From assembly GCA_900769325.1 (NCBI GenBank), contig CAAGGF010000018.1, positions 124,001-188,000 on the forward strand: a stretch of DNA of 64,000 nt. Reading direction: 5' to 3'. Origin of the DNA: Spirochaetia bacterium (GTDB lineage: Bacteria; Spirochaetota; Spirochaetia; Treponematales; Treponemataceae). The notes beneath the pieces were generated by a model. It was given only the letters and a program-made list of their open reading frames with translations. It searched no databases and had not been told where the DNA came from. Shown here piece by piece: positions 50,740 to 60,350 of this stretch. Within the stretch, counting starts at the first letter, position 1. Each line of letters begins with the position of its first letter. The position numbers were made by a program, and so were the translations under genes.

Positions 50740-51945
50740 TTATCTTCCGCGCAAAGATTTTTCATCTGGAGTAATAATTGCATCAATTCTTATATTTTTT
50801 TCTGAAGCGATTTTTTCAACAAGCTCTTTAGTGTATTTTTTCGTTCCGCGCGGACTCGGATGAGGTTCTGCATCTCCGATTAAAATAATTTTCCTCTCTG
50901 CATCGTTCATGTTCCATTCGTAAAATTCAAGAGCCGCATAAAGACCTTCGTAAACGGCTTCTGGAATGTCGCCGCCTTCCTTTCCGTTGATTTTAAAAGA
51001 ATTCAAATTCCGCTTAAAAACTTCAAAATCGTCTGTAAAATTAAAAAACCTCACAGGAAGATTGCGATATTTAAAAGAATCGCCGTAATCCCTGTATAAA
51101 AGAAGCCCAAGACGCACATATTTAAACGATTTTAATTCTTCCAAAAGCCGGGGAATAAGCTCATTTCTAAGTTTTTGAACATCGTCTTTCATACTTCCTG
51201 TCGCATCAACTACAAAAACTACATCAGCCTTATCGCGCGTTTTAATATCAAGAAGCGATTTTACAATATCGTCGACAATCGTCTCAGGACCTTTTGAATA
51301 AATCATCATTTCAGAGATTTCATTAAATTTTTCGCTTGCAACAGGATTGTAATCATCAGTCAGAAGAACTTCTTCTTTTACAAATGAAATCTCTTCTTTT
51401 TCAGGCTTTGGAATTTTTCGGTTTTCAAAATCGAACATATACGGATTGTCATAAAAATCACCTGAGTAATCTGCAAATTTTTTTGAAAATGCACGGATAT
51501 TAATAAAAGTTCCTTTCCCGATTTTTACAGTTCCGTTTCTTGACCACGGATAGCCAAACTGAATTTCAGACGGAATAAAAATATGAAACGCTTTTCCAAA
51601 TTCCATGTCATCTTCCGGTGTAGAATCGATTAAACTGAATTTTGAATATTCTGACTCAAGTTTCTTGCCGTTTAAAATTCTAACTTCATCACCGTTTACA
51701 GAATTATATTCAAATGCCCTGTAAGCGTAATTGTCAGCCTTTCCTTCAGGGTCTTTTGTAGTTTCGGTAAGCATTACAGACTGAACTGAATCTGAAGCAC
51801 GAATGTAAAGATGATAGCCTTTTACGCCACCAAAATCGCTTTGCATTTCAAGGCGCAAATCTGAAGGCCTTATTAAAAGCGAAGCCTGAGCGAAAATCAT
51901 TGCGGAAGAAAAAAATATGAAAAATGTAGAAAAGATTCGTTTCAT
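50740..51945 (-). CDS. Exported von Willebrand factor A-domain protein
   Basis: 401 residues with signal peptide (KRIFSTFFIFFSSAMIFAQA). An N-terminal beta-rich region (about 25-215) is followed by a VWA domain (about 240-400). The metal-site motif VVDATGSMKDD is present, and GKEGGDIPEAVYEGLYAAL and ILIGDAEPHP supply the other ligand loops. VWA domains bind proteins through a metal ion. Partner unknown; periplasmic or outer-membrane-facing location is inferred. Confidence 0.85.
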   Translation of the reverse strand: MKRIFSTFFIFFSSAMIFAQASLLIRPSDLRLEMQSDFGGVKGYHLYIRASDSVQSVMLTETTKDPEGKADNYAYRAFEYNSVNGDEVRILNGKKLESEYSKFSLIDSTPEDDMEFGKAFHIFIPSEIQFGYPWSRNGTVKIGKGTFINIRAFSKKFADYSGDFYDNPYMFDFENRKIPKPEKEEISFVKEEVLLTDDYNPVASEKFNEISEMMIYSKGPETIVDDIVKSLLDIKTRDKADVVFVVDATGSMKDDVQKLRNELIPRLLEELKSFKYVRLGLLLYRDYGDSFKYRNLPVRFFNFTDDFEVFKRNLNSFKINGKEGGDIPEAVYEGLYAALEFYEWNMNDAERKIILIGDAEPHPSPRGTKKYTKELVEKIASEKNIRIDAIITPDEKSLRGR

Positions 51946-52029
51946 ACTTAAATTTTCGGAGAAAAATAAAATTATTTTTACAAGAAAGTCAAAAAATTTA
52001 AGAAACGAATCCGTGTGAAATTTTAAAAA

Positions 52030-52665
52030 TTAAATGCCGAGATTTTCACCTGCAAGAATCACTTTTATTCTGCCTTTTGGGCGGGAAATGCGGGTTTCAA
52101 CAAACTGAGCACAGATGCTTTCAATATTTATACAATCGCCACATTCGCCTGTAACTGAACACGGTGTTGTCTTACAGAATCGCTGAGCATTCAAAGGAGC
52201 AGTAAAAGTTCTGACTTTTTTATAGGCCTCTTCCATATCACGGACAACTTTGTTTATTCCGGCGATTACAATTACATTTTTAGGTCCGTAACACAACGCT
52301 GCAACACGATTTCCGGCTCCATCAATATTAAAAAGTTCGCCTTTTTCTGTAATTGCATTTGCACTCATTAAAAAAGTATCTGCAGACAAAGCCTTTATCA
52401 TTAATTCACGCCTCTCATCCGGGTTTGATGCAGTGTCGCGATCGATTAAAGTGTATCCTTTTTCTTTTAAAACTTCTTTTATTCCAAGACCGTCTACAGT
52501 CATAGAACCGCCCCAAGAAACTGAAGCTTCAGGTGGAATGAGTTCAAGAACTTTTGGAATAATATCTTCTTTTGCCGGAACAAAATATGATTCAAAAAAT
52601 CTTTTATTAAGGGCTTCACACACCTTTTTACCAAGTTTTTTATTTCTTTGTGTTATAAAATCCAT
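52030..52665 (-). CDS. LUD-domain protein (LutC/YkgG-like)
   Basis: 211 residues of the lactate-utilisation (LUD/DUF162) fold: ASVSWGGSMTVDGLGI, ADTFLMSANAITEKGELFNIDG, GNRVAALCYGPKNVIVIAG, and Cys residues in KTTPCSVTGECGDC. The partner LutA and LutB genes are not nearby, so the role in lactate oxidation is unproven; stand-alone LUD proteins are common in anaerobes. It lies 14 bases after ftsH. Confidence 0.87.
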   Translation of the reverse strand: MDFITQRNKKLGKKVCEALNKRFFESYFVPAKEDIIPKVLELIPPEASVSWGGSMTVDGLGIKEVLKEKGYTLIDRDTASNPDERRELMIKALSADTFLMSANAITEKGELFNIDGAGNRVAALCYGPKNVIVIAGINKVVRDMEEAYKKVRTFTAPLNAQRFCKTTPCSVTGECGDCINIESICAQFVETRISRPKGRIKVILAGENLGI

Positions 52666-52679
52666 TTTTCTTCTGCCTT

Positions 52680-54767
52680 TTAATTTTGTTCAGTTTTTAA
52701 ATTTTCATCCGTGGACGCATTTTGAGACGACTCATCGCCTTTGGGATTTTCTGATTTTTCTTCTGATGAAGATTCATTCAGTTCTAGAAGAAGTTTTTTA
52801 CAATGCTCTTCGTTTTCGATGATTTCATAGAATTCTTTTCCAGTCATCGTTTCGATTTCAAGAAGACGCTTTCCGATGTATTCAAGCAAATCTTTATGTT
52901 CGTTTAAAAGATTTAAAACATGATTGTAGCGTTCATCCATTACGCGGGCGATTTCTTCATCGATGTATTTTTGAGTTTCTTCACTGAATTCACGGATGAT
53001 ATTTGGTTCACCGTTTCTGTTTCCAAGAACACCGCGGCCTAAAGTCATATTCTTAAACTTATCGCTCATTCCCAAATCGACAATCATACTCTTTAAAAGG
53101 TCTGTTGCACGCGCAATATCGTTTGCAGCACCTGTTGAAATTTCGCCGAGAATAATCTGTTCTGCAGCACGACCGCCAAGACAACTGTCTATTTCGTTTA
53201 AAATATCTGTTTTTGTCCTGAAATTCTTTTCCTGTTCTTCGCGGTACTGAGTAAAACCTCCGACACCGTGAGAGCGGGGAACGACTGTAATTTTGTTGAC
53301 AGGCGGATAATCAGGTGTAAAAGCACCAACAAGAGCATGCCCTGCCTCGTGGAAAGCAACAAGATGGCGTTCTTTTTCGTTTTCCGGTTTTGTTTTCTTT
53401 TTTAAACCAATACTTACTTTGTCGATTGCGTCGTTGAAATCTGCCATCGTAACTTTTTTTCTGCCGTTTCTTACAGCAAGCAATGCCGCTTCATTTACAA
53501 CATTTGCAAGGTCAGCACCAGCAAAACCACTTGTTCCGTGTGCGATAGAATTAAAATCAACATCGCTGTCAAGTTTTACTGATTTTGAATGAATTTTTAA
53601 AATTTCTTCACGACCGCGAACATCAGGGCGTTCAACAGGAACTTGTCTGTCAAAACGACCAGGGCGTAAAAGTGCAGGATCAAGAACATCAGCCCTATTA
53701 GTTGCTGCAAGAATTATAAGGCCTTTTTCGTTGTCAAAACCGTCCATTTCGACTAAAAGCTGATTTAAAGTCTGCTCGCGTTCATCATTACCGCCGATAT
53801 TATTTACACGGCTTTTTCCGATTGCGTCAATTTCATCTATAAAAATGATACAAGGAGCTTTTTCACGCGCCTGTTTGAATAAATCCCGAACACGGCTTGC
53901 TCCGACACCAACAAACATTTCAACAAAATCAGAACCTGAAATTCTGAAAAACGGAACACCAGCTTCTCCTGCAACTGCCCGGGCCAAAAGAGTTTTACCA
54001 GTTCCTGGAGGGCCTACAAGAAGAACGCCTTTTGGAATTTTCCCACCGATATCAGTGTATTTTTTTGGAGATTTTAAGAAATCCACGACTTCAACAAGTT
54101 CTTCTTTTGCATCATCGACACCGGCAACATCTGCAAACCGGGTTTTAACTTTTCCTTCATCGACAGTTTTTGCACGGGAAGAACCAGCTCCGAAAATACT
54201 TCCGACACCGCCGGCACCTCCGCTGATTTTTTTCATCATGAAGAAATAAATTGCAAGAATAATAATAAATGGAAGAATATTTATGAGAATCTGAAAAAGC
54301 CAGTTGTTGCTTTTTGGAATGAATTTATATTCCAGACCTTTTTCATCGAGCAAAGTTATAAATTTTTCCATTAGAACGGCGTTTGTCTTATAAACATGAC
54401 GATTTACTTCATTCTGCCTGAAAAGAACGATTCCCCTGCCGCCTGATTTTTCTTTTTGAGGAAGTTCAGGACCGTAACCGATTAAAACATTTTCTGAAAT
54501 CTCAACAGAAACTATTTCGCCATTTTCTATTAAAGTAACAAATTGAGAATACGGAATTGACTTATCTTCTTTTGACATAAAAAGCGTTTCTGCAAGAACT
54601 AAGATTGCAAGAACCAAAATCATCACGCCGAAAAGCGGAAAGCCTTTTTTACCGTTATTTTTTTTGGGATTTTTTTTATTATCATCATTTTTTACAGGCC
54701 CTTCAAATTTAAAAAAATCATAAGGGTCGTTTTCATTATTGTTGTCTTTTTGTGCTTTGTAATTCAT
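52680..54767 (-). CDS. ftsH: ATP-dependent zinc metalloprotease FtsH
   Basis: Membrane-bound protease for quality control. It is 695 residues. Two membrane spans (about 44-64 and 155-175) flank a periplasmic loop. The AAA+ domain has Walker A GPPGTGKT (252-259), a Walker [10 protein letters not shown] and the second-region motif RPGRFDRQ. Zinc site HEAGH at 473-477. The C-terminal tail is acidic and Ser-rich. GAGG precedes the ATG. LUD gene follows. Confidence 0.97.
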   Translation of the reverse strand: MNYKAQKDNNNENDPYDFFKFEGPVKNDDNKKNPKKNNGKKGFPLFGVMILVLAILVLAETLFMSKEDKSIPYSQFVTLIENGEIVSVEISENVLIGYGPELPQKEKSGGRGIVLFRQNEVNRHVYKTNAVLMEKFITLLDEKGLEYKFIPKSNNWLFQILINILPFIIILAIYFFMMKKISGGAGGVGSIFGAGSSRAKTVDEGKVKTRFADVAGVDDAKEELVEVVDFLKSPKKYTDIGGKIPKGVLLVGPPGTGKTLLARAVAGEAGVPFFRISGSDFVEMFVGVGASRVRDLFKQAREKAPCIIFIDEIDAIGKSRVNNIGGNDEREQTLNQLLVEMDGFDNEKGLIILAATNRADVLDPALLRPGRFDRQVPVERPDVRGREEILKIHSKSVKLDSDVDFNSIAHGTSGFAGADLANVVNEAALLAVRNGRKKVTMADFNDAIDKVSIGLKKKTKPENEKERHLVAFHEAGHALVGAFTPDYPPVNKITVVPRSHGVGGFTQYREEQEKNFRTKTDILNEIDSCLGGRAAEQIILGEISTGAANDIARATDLLKSMIVDLGMSDKFKNMTLGRGVLGNRNGEPNIIREFSEETQKYIDEEIARVMDERYNHVLNLLNEHKDLLEYIGKRLLEIETMTGKEFYEIIENEEHCKKLLLELNESSSEEKSENPKGDESSQNASTDENLKTEQN

Positions 54768-54914
54768 TAAAAAAACCTCAATTTAAATATAGAAAATTAT
54801 CTCAAAAAAGTCGATATAAATTCTGTTTTTTTTCTATTTTTGTAAGACGAACAAAGACCTTCAAAGAATCATCAGAGAGATGCTAAAACGACTTCAGCAT
54901 AACACACCTTTTCT

Positions 54915-55014
54915 GTCATTCTGAGCCTGCCGAAGAATCCCATTAATAGGGCTTTACACCCGTCAACCTGTCATTCCGAACTCGTTTCGGAATCCCATTG
55001 ATAGGTCTTTTACA
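54915..55014 (+). repeat. Two tandem copies of a dispersed repeat, period 55
   Basis: Copy one starts GTCATTCTGAGCC at 54915. Copy two starts GTCATTCCGAACTCGTTTCGG at 54970. Both continue AATCCCATT-ATAGG-TTTACA. Each has a small internal palindrome (CCGAAC...GTTTCGG in copy two). A degenerate inverted pair of the same family lies at 42684. Confidence 0.75.
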
Positions 55015-55323
55015 ACCGCTAGAGGGATGCGGGAACGAGGGCTGCATGAAGTGATTATTCATCAAGACACTTACCAAATTCAAGATTTGTTCCAAGATAA
55101 CCAACTACAGGAATACCTTTAGTATCAAAATCAAGACATACGCTTTGGAATTTTGTATCTCCACCTTGAGGAGGTGTAATTGCACCCCCCCACCCACTGA
55201 TTCTGAATGGAGAAGATAAGATTTTAAAATTTACAAAAAACAAAAATGAGCAGACTATCGGAATAATTATCGGAAGAAATTGAAAAATTCTGCACACTGA
55301 AAAGCCGATAACTTTCCTAAGGA

Positions 55324-55456
55324 AACACTGAATAAATCCTATTGAGGATTTTTCAGTGTTAACCTTAAATGTAGCTAATTGTCCGTAAGTCAAAGACTTA
55401 CGGCAATTTGACAGGAAGTGCAGATTAATCGCTTCAAAGTGTTAATCAGCACTTCC
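55324..55456. repeat. Block of three consecutive strong hairpins
   Basis: Hairpin 1, 55324-55360: AACACTGAA-AAATCCT against AGGATTT-TTCAGTGTT, 16 pairs, one bulged T, four-base loop. Hairpin 2, 55377-55408: AATTG-CCGTAAGTC against GACTTACGG-CAATT, 14 pairs, one bulged T, three-base loop. Hairpin 3, 55414-55456: GGAAGTGC-GATTAA against TTAATC-GCACTTCC, 14 pairs with one A-A mismatch. No T run follows on either strand, so these are not ordinary terminators. Confidence 0.8.
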
Positions 55457-55519
55457 CTAGTATAACAGAATTAATTCAGAATTCAATCTTCTCCCCTTTT
55501 TTTTACAAAACCTTTACTT

Positions 55520-55817
55520 TTAAGGCAAATTTTTAAAAAAGTGGCGGGCAAAAAACGCTGTAGGAATTACAGAAATAAAAAATGCGACCGGCTGTGCAAT
55601 CTGAATTCCTTTAAGTCCAAAAATACGGCTTAAAATTAAAATGCACGGAATAAAAATCAGTCCGCTTCTTAAAGAAGAAACAATACTCGCTGAAAGCCTT
55701 TTTCCCGTACTCTGCAAAAGCGGTGTCAGCCATATTGTAAATATTTGTAACAAGCATCGTTATAATAGTAGGAATTGAAAGTGAAACGATAAGACGCTCG
55801 ACAGGAGTTTCAGTCAT
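55520..55817 (-). pseudogene. MATE-family transporter reduced to its two ends by internal deletion
   Basis: From the ATG at 55817 the minus strand reads a MATE N-terminus (MTETPVERLIVSLSIPTII, then MLVTNIYNMADTAF, about 35 residues). It then shifts frame near 55720 into the C-terminus of the same family (LLQSTGKRLSASIVSSLRSGL, FGLKGIQIAQPVAFFISVI). A normal MATE protein is about 450 residues, so roughly 350 codons are missing. The two parts meet around GACACCGCTTTTGCAG in different frames, so no functional transporter can be made. Confidence 0.88.
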
Positions 55818-55940
55818 TTTTTTTCATATTGAGTCATATCACAATTTTATAATTTTGCATAAAAAACTCAATAATATATAGAAGAAAATAATGATTTTTT
55901 ATAATCTGCCGTGAAAGAAGCCAAAATTCAACTCAAATAT

Positions 55941-55969
55941 TTGCCACAATGAAAAAATCAATGTACAAT
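55941..55969 (+). promoter_or_regulatory. Promoter of the amylase gene
   Basis: TTGCCA (55941-55946), 17-base spacer, TACAAT (55964-55969). Transcription would start near 55976, after an in-frame ATG at 55949, which supports the later start at 56003. Confidence 0.6.
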
Positions 55970-56002
55970 ATAAACACATCTAAAAAATATGGAAAAATAA
56001 AC

Positions 56003-57403
56003 ATGAAAAAAAATTATTTTAAAATTCTTATTGCTTCTATAGTTCTGTCTACTAACATTTATGCAAATGCAAAACAAGATGTTACAAACGGAACAATTCT
56101 TCACTGTTTCTGCTGGTCATTTAAAACAATCGAAGAAAATATCCCGAAAATCGCAGAAGCAGGTTTTACAGCCGTTCAGACTTCCCCTGCAAACACATGC
56201 CTTGTCGGAGATTATGGCGGACTTGATTTACTCGGTGCAGATTTAACTGGAAAATGGTACTATCACTATCAGCCGACAGACTGGAAAATCGGAAACTATC
56301 AGTTAGGAACAAGAAACGATTTTATCAGCATGTGCAAAAAAGCTGAAGAATACAATATTTCAGTTATCGTCGATGTTCTTCCAAACCACACAACTCCAAG
56401 AATTAAAGAAATTTCACCAGATTTCATTGAAGCAGTCGGAGGAATGGAAAAACTTTACCACAAAAACAACAAATACCATATTTCAGATTTTTCAGACAGA
56501 CTTCAATGCACCACATACCAGATGGGCGGACTTCCAGATGTAAACACGGAAAACCCTCTCTTTCAAAAATATTACATGAATTATGTAAACGACCTCATCG
56601 ACTGCGGTGCCGACGGTTTCAGATACGATACGGCAAAACACATAGGTCTCCCGGACGACCCGAAAGACCCTTACGCAAAAGAAAACGACTTCTGGCCGAT
56701 TTTCACAGGTCAAAAACCGATTGACGGCGTAATGCTCAAAAATTCAGAAAATCTTTTCATTTACGGCGAAGTTTTACAGGGCGGAAATTCACGCGAAAAA
56801 GCCTACACAAAATTCTTTCCGACAGTCGCAAGTTCTTATGGAACAGTTTTAAGAAAATCGCTTACAGAAAAAAAACTGAAAGCTTCAAAATTAAAAGACT
56901 GGAAACATCCGGGAAAAATGGTAACATGGGTCGAATCTCACGACACTTACGCAAACTACGGCGAATCTGCAAAAATGAAGAATTTCGAACTGCGTGCAGG
57001 CTGGGCAATAATCACTTCCCGAAAAGACGGAACTCCGCTTTTTTTCAGCCGCCCGAAAGGTCCTGAAGGCGTTCAATTTCCGGGAGTTTCACAAATCGGG
57101 GATGCAGGAAACGACGAATTTCAAAACGATGAAGTAAAAGCCGTAAATTTATTCAGAAAAGAAATGATTGGAGAACCAGAAGAACTTTTAAACTATGGAA
57201 AATCTGATGAAATTCTTATCATAAAACGCGGAAATAAAGGTCTTGTAATCGTAAACATTTCCAAGAAAAATGCAAAAATCGACCTCGAAGTTTCCTTAAA
57301 AGACGGCGAATACACAGACAAAGCGAACGCAATAAAATTCACTGTAAAAGACGGAAAACTTTCAGGGAAAATGCCAAAAGAAAAAATTGCGGTAATCTAC
57401 TAA
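56003..57403 (+). CDS. Exported GH13 alpha-amylase
   Basis: Cleaves alpha-1,4-glucan. 466 residues from the ATG at 56003, chosen because the promoter lies downstream of the ATG at 55949. The signal peptide (MKKNYFKILIASIVLS) probably cleaves at ANA. Barrel motifs: DVLPNHTT (region I), DGFRYDTAKH with the nucleophile Asp (region II), FIYGEVLQG with the acid Glu (region III), WVESHDTYAN (region IV). The small C-terminal beta domain fits a secreted amylase. The folate enzyme gene follows one base later. Confidence 0.93.
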   Translation: MKKNYFKILIASIVLSTNIYANAKQDVTNGTILHCFCWSFKTIEENIPKIAEAGFTAVQTSPANTCLVGDYGGLDLLGADLTGKWYYHYQPTDWKIGNYQLGTRNDFISMCKKAEEYNISVIVDVLPNHTTPRIKEISPDFIEAVGGMEKLYHKNNKYHISDFSDRLQCTTYQMGGLPDVNTENPLFQKYYMNYVNDLIDCGADGFRYDTAKHIGLPDDPKDPYAKENDFWPIFTGQKPIDGVMLKNSENLFIYGEVLQGGNSREKAYTKFFPTVASSYGTVLRKSLTEKKLKASKLKDWKHPGKMVTWVESHDTYANYGESAKMKNFELRAGWAIITSRKDGTPLFFSRPKGPEGVQFPGVSQIGDAGNDEFQNDEVKAVNLFRKEMIGEPEELLNYGKSDEILIIKRGNKGLVIVNISKKNAKIDLEVSLKDGEYTDKANAIKFTVKDGKLSGKMPKEKIAVIY

Positions 57404-57404
57404 A

Positions 57405-58052
57405 ATGAATTTTCCTTCACAGCATTTTTCCGAGTCAAATCCTTCTCAAGAAAAAAAAATGTTTCGGAAAAATGCAAAAGACATCTTAAAAAAAATCACA
57501 GGCGATTTTCAAAAAATCAACCAAGCCGAACATTCAGTCTGTGAAAATCTCACAAATAACAAAATCTACAAAGAAGCAGACTTGATTCTGACTTTTATGC
57601 CGTTAAAAGATGAAATGCCTGTTTTAAAAATTACGCAAAAATCCATTTCAGATAAAAAAAGCGTTTTCATTCCAAAGATAATTCCAGATTCATTTTTTAT
57701 GACTTTTCATAAAATTCCGTCAGTTTCTTTTCTAAAAAATGAAAACGCTTTTTCAAAAGAAAATCCTTTTCAAATTCTTGAACCCGATGACACTTGGGAA
57801 GAACTTGACATTTCGCTTATAACAGAAAAAACACTTGTTTTAGTTCCTGGTCTTTTGTTTTCAGAAAAAGGAGAAAGACTTGGAAGGGGAAAAGGCTTTT
57901 ACGATAGATTTTTAGAAAAAATTGCAGAAAAAAATGCCGTACTTGTCGGAACAACTTTTTCTGATTGCATTCTTCCATACATTCCCACAGAAAAAACAGA
58001 CAGAAAAGTTCAGTTTATACTCACAGAAAAAAGCCTCTTTCCAACATCATAA
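57405..58052 (+). CDS. 5-formyltetrahydrofolate cyclo-ligase
   Basis: ATP-dependent conversion of 5-formyl-THF to methenyl-THF. It is 215 residues. RKNAKDILKKI at the start, LTFMPLKDEMP, and the C-terminal signature VPGLLFSEKGERLGRGKGFYDRFL. It starts one base after the amylase stop although the functions are unrelated; translational coupling is probable. Convergent with the TPM gene, four bases apart. Confidence 0.92.
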   Translation: MNFPSQHFSESNPSQEKKMFRKNAKDILKKITGDFQKINQAEHSVCENLTNNKIYKEADLILTFMPLKDEMPVLKITQKSISDKKSVFIPKIIPDSFFMTFHKIPSVSFLKNENAFSKENPFQILEPDDTWEELDISLITEKTLVLVPGLLFSEKGERLGRGKGFYDRFLEKIAEKNAVLVGTTFSDCILPYIPTEKTDRKVQFILTEKSLFPTS

Positions 58053-58055
58053 AAT

Positions 58056-58844
58056 TTACCAGCCTCCGCTTGCTCCTCCGCCGCCAAATCCGCCGCCGCG
58101 ACCTGAAAATCCGCCTCCACCACCAAATCCTCCGGAAAAACCTCCGCCCCCGAATCCTGAAAAATGGTCGTCGTGAAAATGAGAAGATTTTGTAGATTTA
58201 AAAAACCTTGCCCACGGAAGCCATGCAAGCCACGGAAATTTCAATGAAAGTGCACCGGTAAAAATGAAGAAATAAATAAAAGCAAAAATACACACGATTA
58301 TATAAAACGAAGGTAAAATTTCTCCGTCATTTTTAGAAAGCTCTTCAGGTTCTTCCATGCCGTTGATTCCTAAAACGCCTTCTATCGCATAAACCGCTTC
58401 TGCAATTCCTTTTGAATATTTTTCCGAGCGGAAAAGAGGAGCCATAATATTCCTTATGATTAGGGAACATTTTGCATCGGTAAGAGTTCCTTCAAGCCCG
58501 TAACCGACTTCAATTCTGATTTTGTGTTCGGCAAGGGAAACTAAAATTATAACACCGTCATCATTTTCAGAAGAACCGATTTTCCATTTTTCTGCAACTT
58601 TTATAGAAAAACTTTCGATTGATTCACCTTCTAAAGATTTTAAAGTCAAAACTGCAATCTGCGGACCATTCTGACTGTTTAAACTCAAAAGGTGCGAAGT
58701 AAGGGAATTAAAATCGCTTTTCTTAAAAATTCCTGCATTATCAACTACAGGACCTGTAAGACGCGGAACTTCAAGCGAAAAAAGAGAAAGCGCTGAAGAA
58801 ATTAAAAAAATAAAGAAGAATTTTTTCTTTGATTCAGTTTTCAT
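58056..58844 (-). CDS. Exported TPM-domain protein with glycine-rich tail (YgcG-like)
   Basis: 262 residues. Signal peptide, then a TPM (YgcG) domain at about 25-165 (RLTGPVVDNAGIF, NDDGVIILVSLAEHKIRIEVGYGLEG, KYSKGIAEAVYAI). One membrane span follows at about 185-208. The last 40 residues are almost only Gly, Phe and Ser, with GGFGGGGGFSGRGGGFGGGG. The TPM fold is linked to photosystem repair in plants and envelope roles in bacteria. Pairs with the next TPM gene and lemA. Confidence 0.88.
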   Translation of the reverse strand: MKTESKKKFFFIFLISSALSLFSLEVPRLTGPVVDNAGIFKKSDFNSLTSHLLSLNSQNGPQIAVLTLKSLEGESIESFSIKVAEKWKIGSSENDDGVIILVSLAEHKIRIEVGYGLEGTLTDAKCSLIIRNIMAPLFRSEKYSKGIAEAVYAIEGVLGINGMEEPEELSKNDGEILPSFYIIVCIFAFIYFFIFTGALSLKFPWLAWLPWARFFKSTKSSHFHDDHFSGFGGGGFSGGFGGGGGFSGRGGGFGGGGASGGW

Positions 58845-58885
58845 AAAATTTTTCCATAAATTAAAAAATGATTTTACCGGTTTTT

Positions 58886-59578
58886 CTAATTTTCAAGAAT
58901 CACAAGACCGTCAGGAAGTTCATTTACATTTTCTTTTTCACTCGGATAATGTTCCTGTAAAAGTTCACCGCATTTTCCAATTGCATCACAGAATGCATCC
59001 ACTGCTTTTCCTTTTGCAATGTCAGAAGCAAGAGAATCTGCAATAATTTTCCAAAGGTCACTGGAAATTTTATCTGAAATTCCCCTGTCACAGACAATTC
59101 TAACCTGTCTTTCAAGATATGAAACATAAATTAGAATTCCGTTGTGTTTTTCAGTTTCGTAAACGCCAGTCTGTGCAAAAACCGAAAATGCCTGCTTTGA
59201 AACCATCCTTGATTTATACGAAAAAGGAATTACAAGCCTGTCAAAAAACGGAATATTGAACAAAAAGAAAAAAATCAAAACCGAAAGAAGATAAATTACG
59301 CCGAATGTAAGCGGAATATACCATTCAGGTGAAAGCCAGTTTTCACTTTCGTAGAATTTTTTAAGAGAAGAAGAAAACGGAAGCACGCAGAAAAAAACTA
59401 AAATTCCTGCAACGGTAGAAGCAAAAAATTCCCAGAAGGAATAATCTGAACTTTCATTTGCAAGACACACTGCAATTTCACCGGAAGTTTTTTGTTCGGC
59501 TTCTTTTACGCTGAGCCTGATTTTTTCAAACGCACTGTCATCTAATTTCAATTTTTTCAATACAGTTTTTACAGTCAT
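58886..59578 (-). CDS. Membrane protein with TPM domain
   Basis: 230 residues. Begins with part of the TPM domain (SVKEAEQKTSGEIAVCLANES), which is then split by two membrane spans (about 48-68 and 92-115). It continues with HNGILIYVSYLERQVRIVCDRGIS, the second half of the TPM core. It lacks the Gly-rich tail of its neighbour. The LemA-TPM-TPM order is a recurring bacterial cluster. Confidence 0.82.
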   Translation of the reverse strand: MTVKTVLKKLKLDDSAFEKIRLSVKEAEQKTSGEIAVCLANESSDYSFWEFFASTVAGILVFFCVLPFSSSLKKFYESENWLSPEWYIPLTFGVIYLLSVLIFFFLFNIPFFDRLVIPFSYKSRMVSKQAFSVFAQTGVYETEKHNGILIYVSYLERQVRIVCDRGISDKISSDLWKIIADSLASDIAKGKAVDAFCDAIGKCGELLQEHYPSEKENVNELPDGLVILEN

Positions 59579-59597
59579 TGCATTTCCTTAATTTATT

Positions 59598-60206
59598 TTA
59601 AAACTGAACTTTAGGTGCTGAAGACGCTTCTTCCTGAGCGGAAAATCTTTGTTTTGCCTTAAAGCCGTTCATTCCTGCGATAATATTTTTTGGGAAAACG
59701 CGAATTTGAGTGTTGTATTCACCGACAGAATCGTTATAGCGTTTTCTTTCAACGGCAATTCGGTTTTCACATCCTTCAATCTGACTTTGAAGAGTTAAAA
59801 AGTTCTCATTTGCCTGCAAAGAAGGATAATTTTCTGTTACCATCAAAAGCCGCTGAAGACTCTGACCTAAATCATTTTGAATTTTCTGATAGCGTGCAAA
59901 ACTTTCCGGGTCGTCTAAAATTGAAGAATCAACATTTATAACGCCGCCTGCATTTGACCGTGCTTCTGCAACCTGAGTGAAAACATCGCTTTCGTGAGAA
60001 GCAGCACCTTTTACGGTTTCAACAAGATTTGGAATTAAATCATAACGCCTTTGATACTGATTTTGAACCTGAGACCATGCTGTTTCTACATTTTCTTCAA
60101 GTTTAACAAGTTTATTATAATTTCCTGCAAAAAGCTGATAAATTACAACGACTAAAACGACAACTACACCAAGAATGATTAAAAGTTTTTTTGACGGAGT
60201 TTTCAT
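59598..60206 (-). CDS. lemA: LemA family protein
   Basis: 202 residues from the ATG at 60204-60206 (GAGGT upstream; an in-frame start 12 bases earlier is inferior). One N-terminal membrane span (KKLLIILGVVVVLVVVIYQLF), then the helical LemA domain: NKLVKLEENVETAWSQVQNQ, RYDLIPNLVETVKG, FLTLQSQIEGCENRIAVERKRYN, FPKNIIAG. Function unknown. It is first in the cluster with two TPM proteins. Confidence 0.93.
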   Translation of the reverse strand: MKTPSKKLLIILGVVVVLVVVIYQLFAGNYNKLVKLEENVETAWSQVQNQYQRRYDLIPNLVETVKGAASHESDVFTQVAEARSNAGGVINVDSSILDDPESFARYQKIQNDLGQSLQRLLMVTENYPSLQANENFLTLQSQIEGCENRIAVERKRYNDSVGEYNTQIRVFPKNIIAGMNGFKAKQRFSAQEEASSAPKVQF

Positions 60207-60350
60207 AAAATACCTCAAAAATAAAAATTAATTACCTCAAAACCTGAAGCATCAAGATTCCCGATATAAAATTATCAGGATTCTTTCTTTTAAAATATAT
60301 AAAATACTTTTACAGGTCAAGTTTTTTTCTTTTTACACAGAATTTTAACC

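Larger units (their letters stand above)
54768..55519. other. Non-coding, decayed stretch between ftsH and the MATE remnant
   Basis: No gene I can support. It holds the probable ftsH upstream region, a tandem pair of dispersed repeats (54915-55014), a seven-C run near 55185, and three consecutive strong hairpins (55324-55456). A TTG-initiated frame of about 112 codons (55055-55393, minus) exists but has no family features. Confidence 0.7.

Noticed and set aside
55180..55197. Run of seven C that could be a phase-variation tract
   Set aside because: Poly-G/C runs do switch genes in treponemes, but this one is in the unsupported frame and not in a promoter of a nearby gene.
55055..55393. 112-codon minus-strand frame starting at TTG
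   Set aside because: It runs across the first strong hairpin, has no ribosome binding site, starts with TTG and its translation fits no family. It lies in a repeat-rich decayed gap, so chance is the better explanation.
55324..55456. Integron attC site
   Set aside because: The hairpins resemble attC in general shape, but the GTTRRRY and RYYYAAC core sites are not matched at the right places and no integrase gene is in the window. Kept only as a test in the findings.
57922..58176. Proline-rich plus-strand frame opposite the TPM gene
   Set aside because: It is the antisense image of the glycine-rich C-terminus of the TPM protein.
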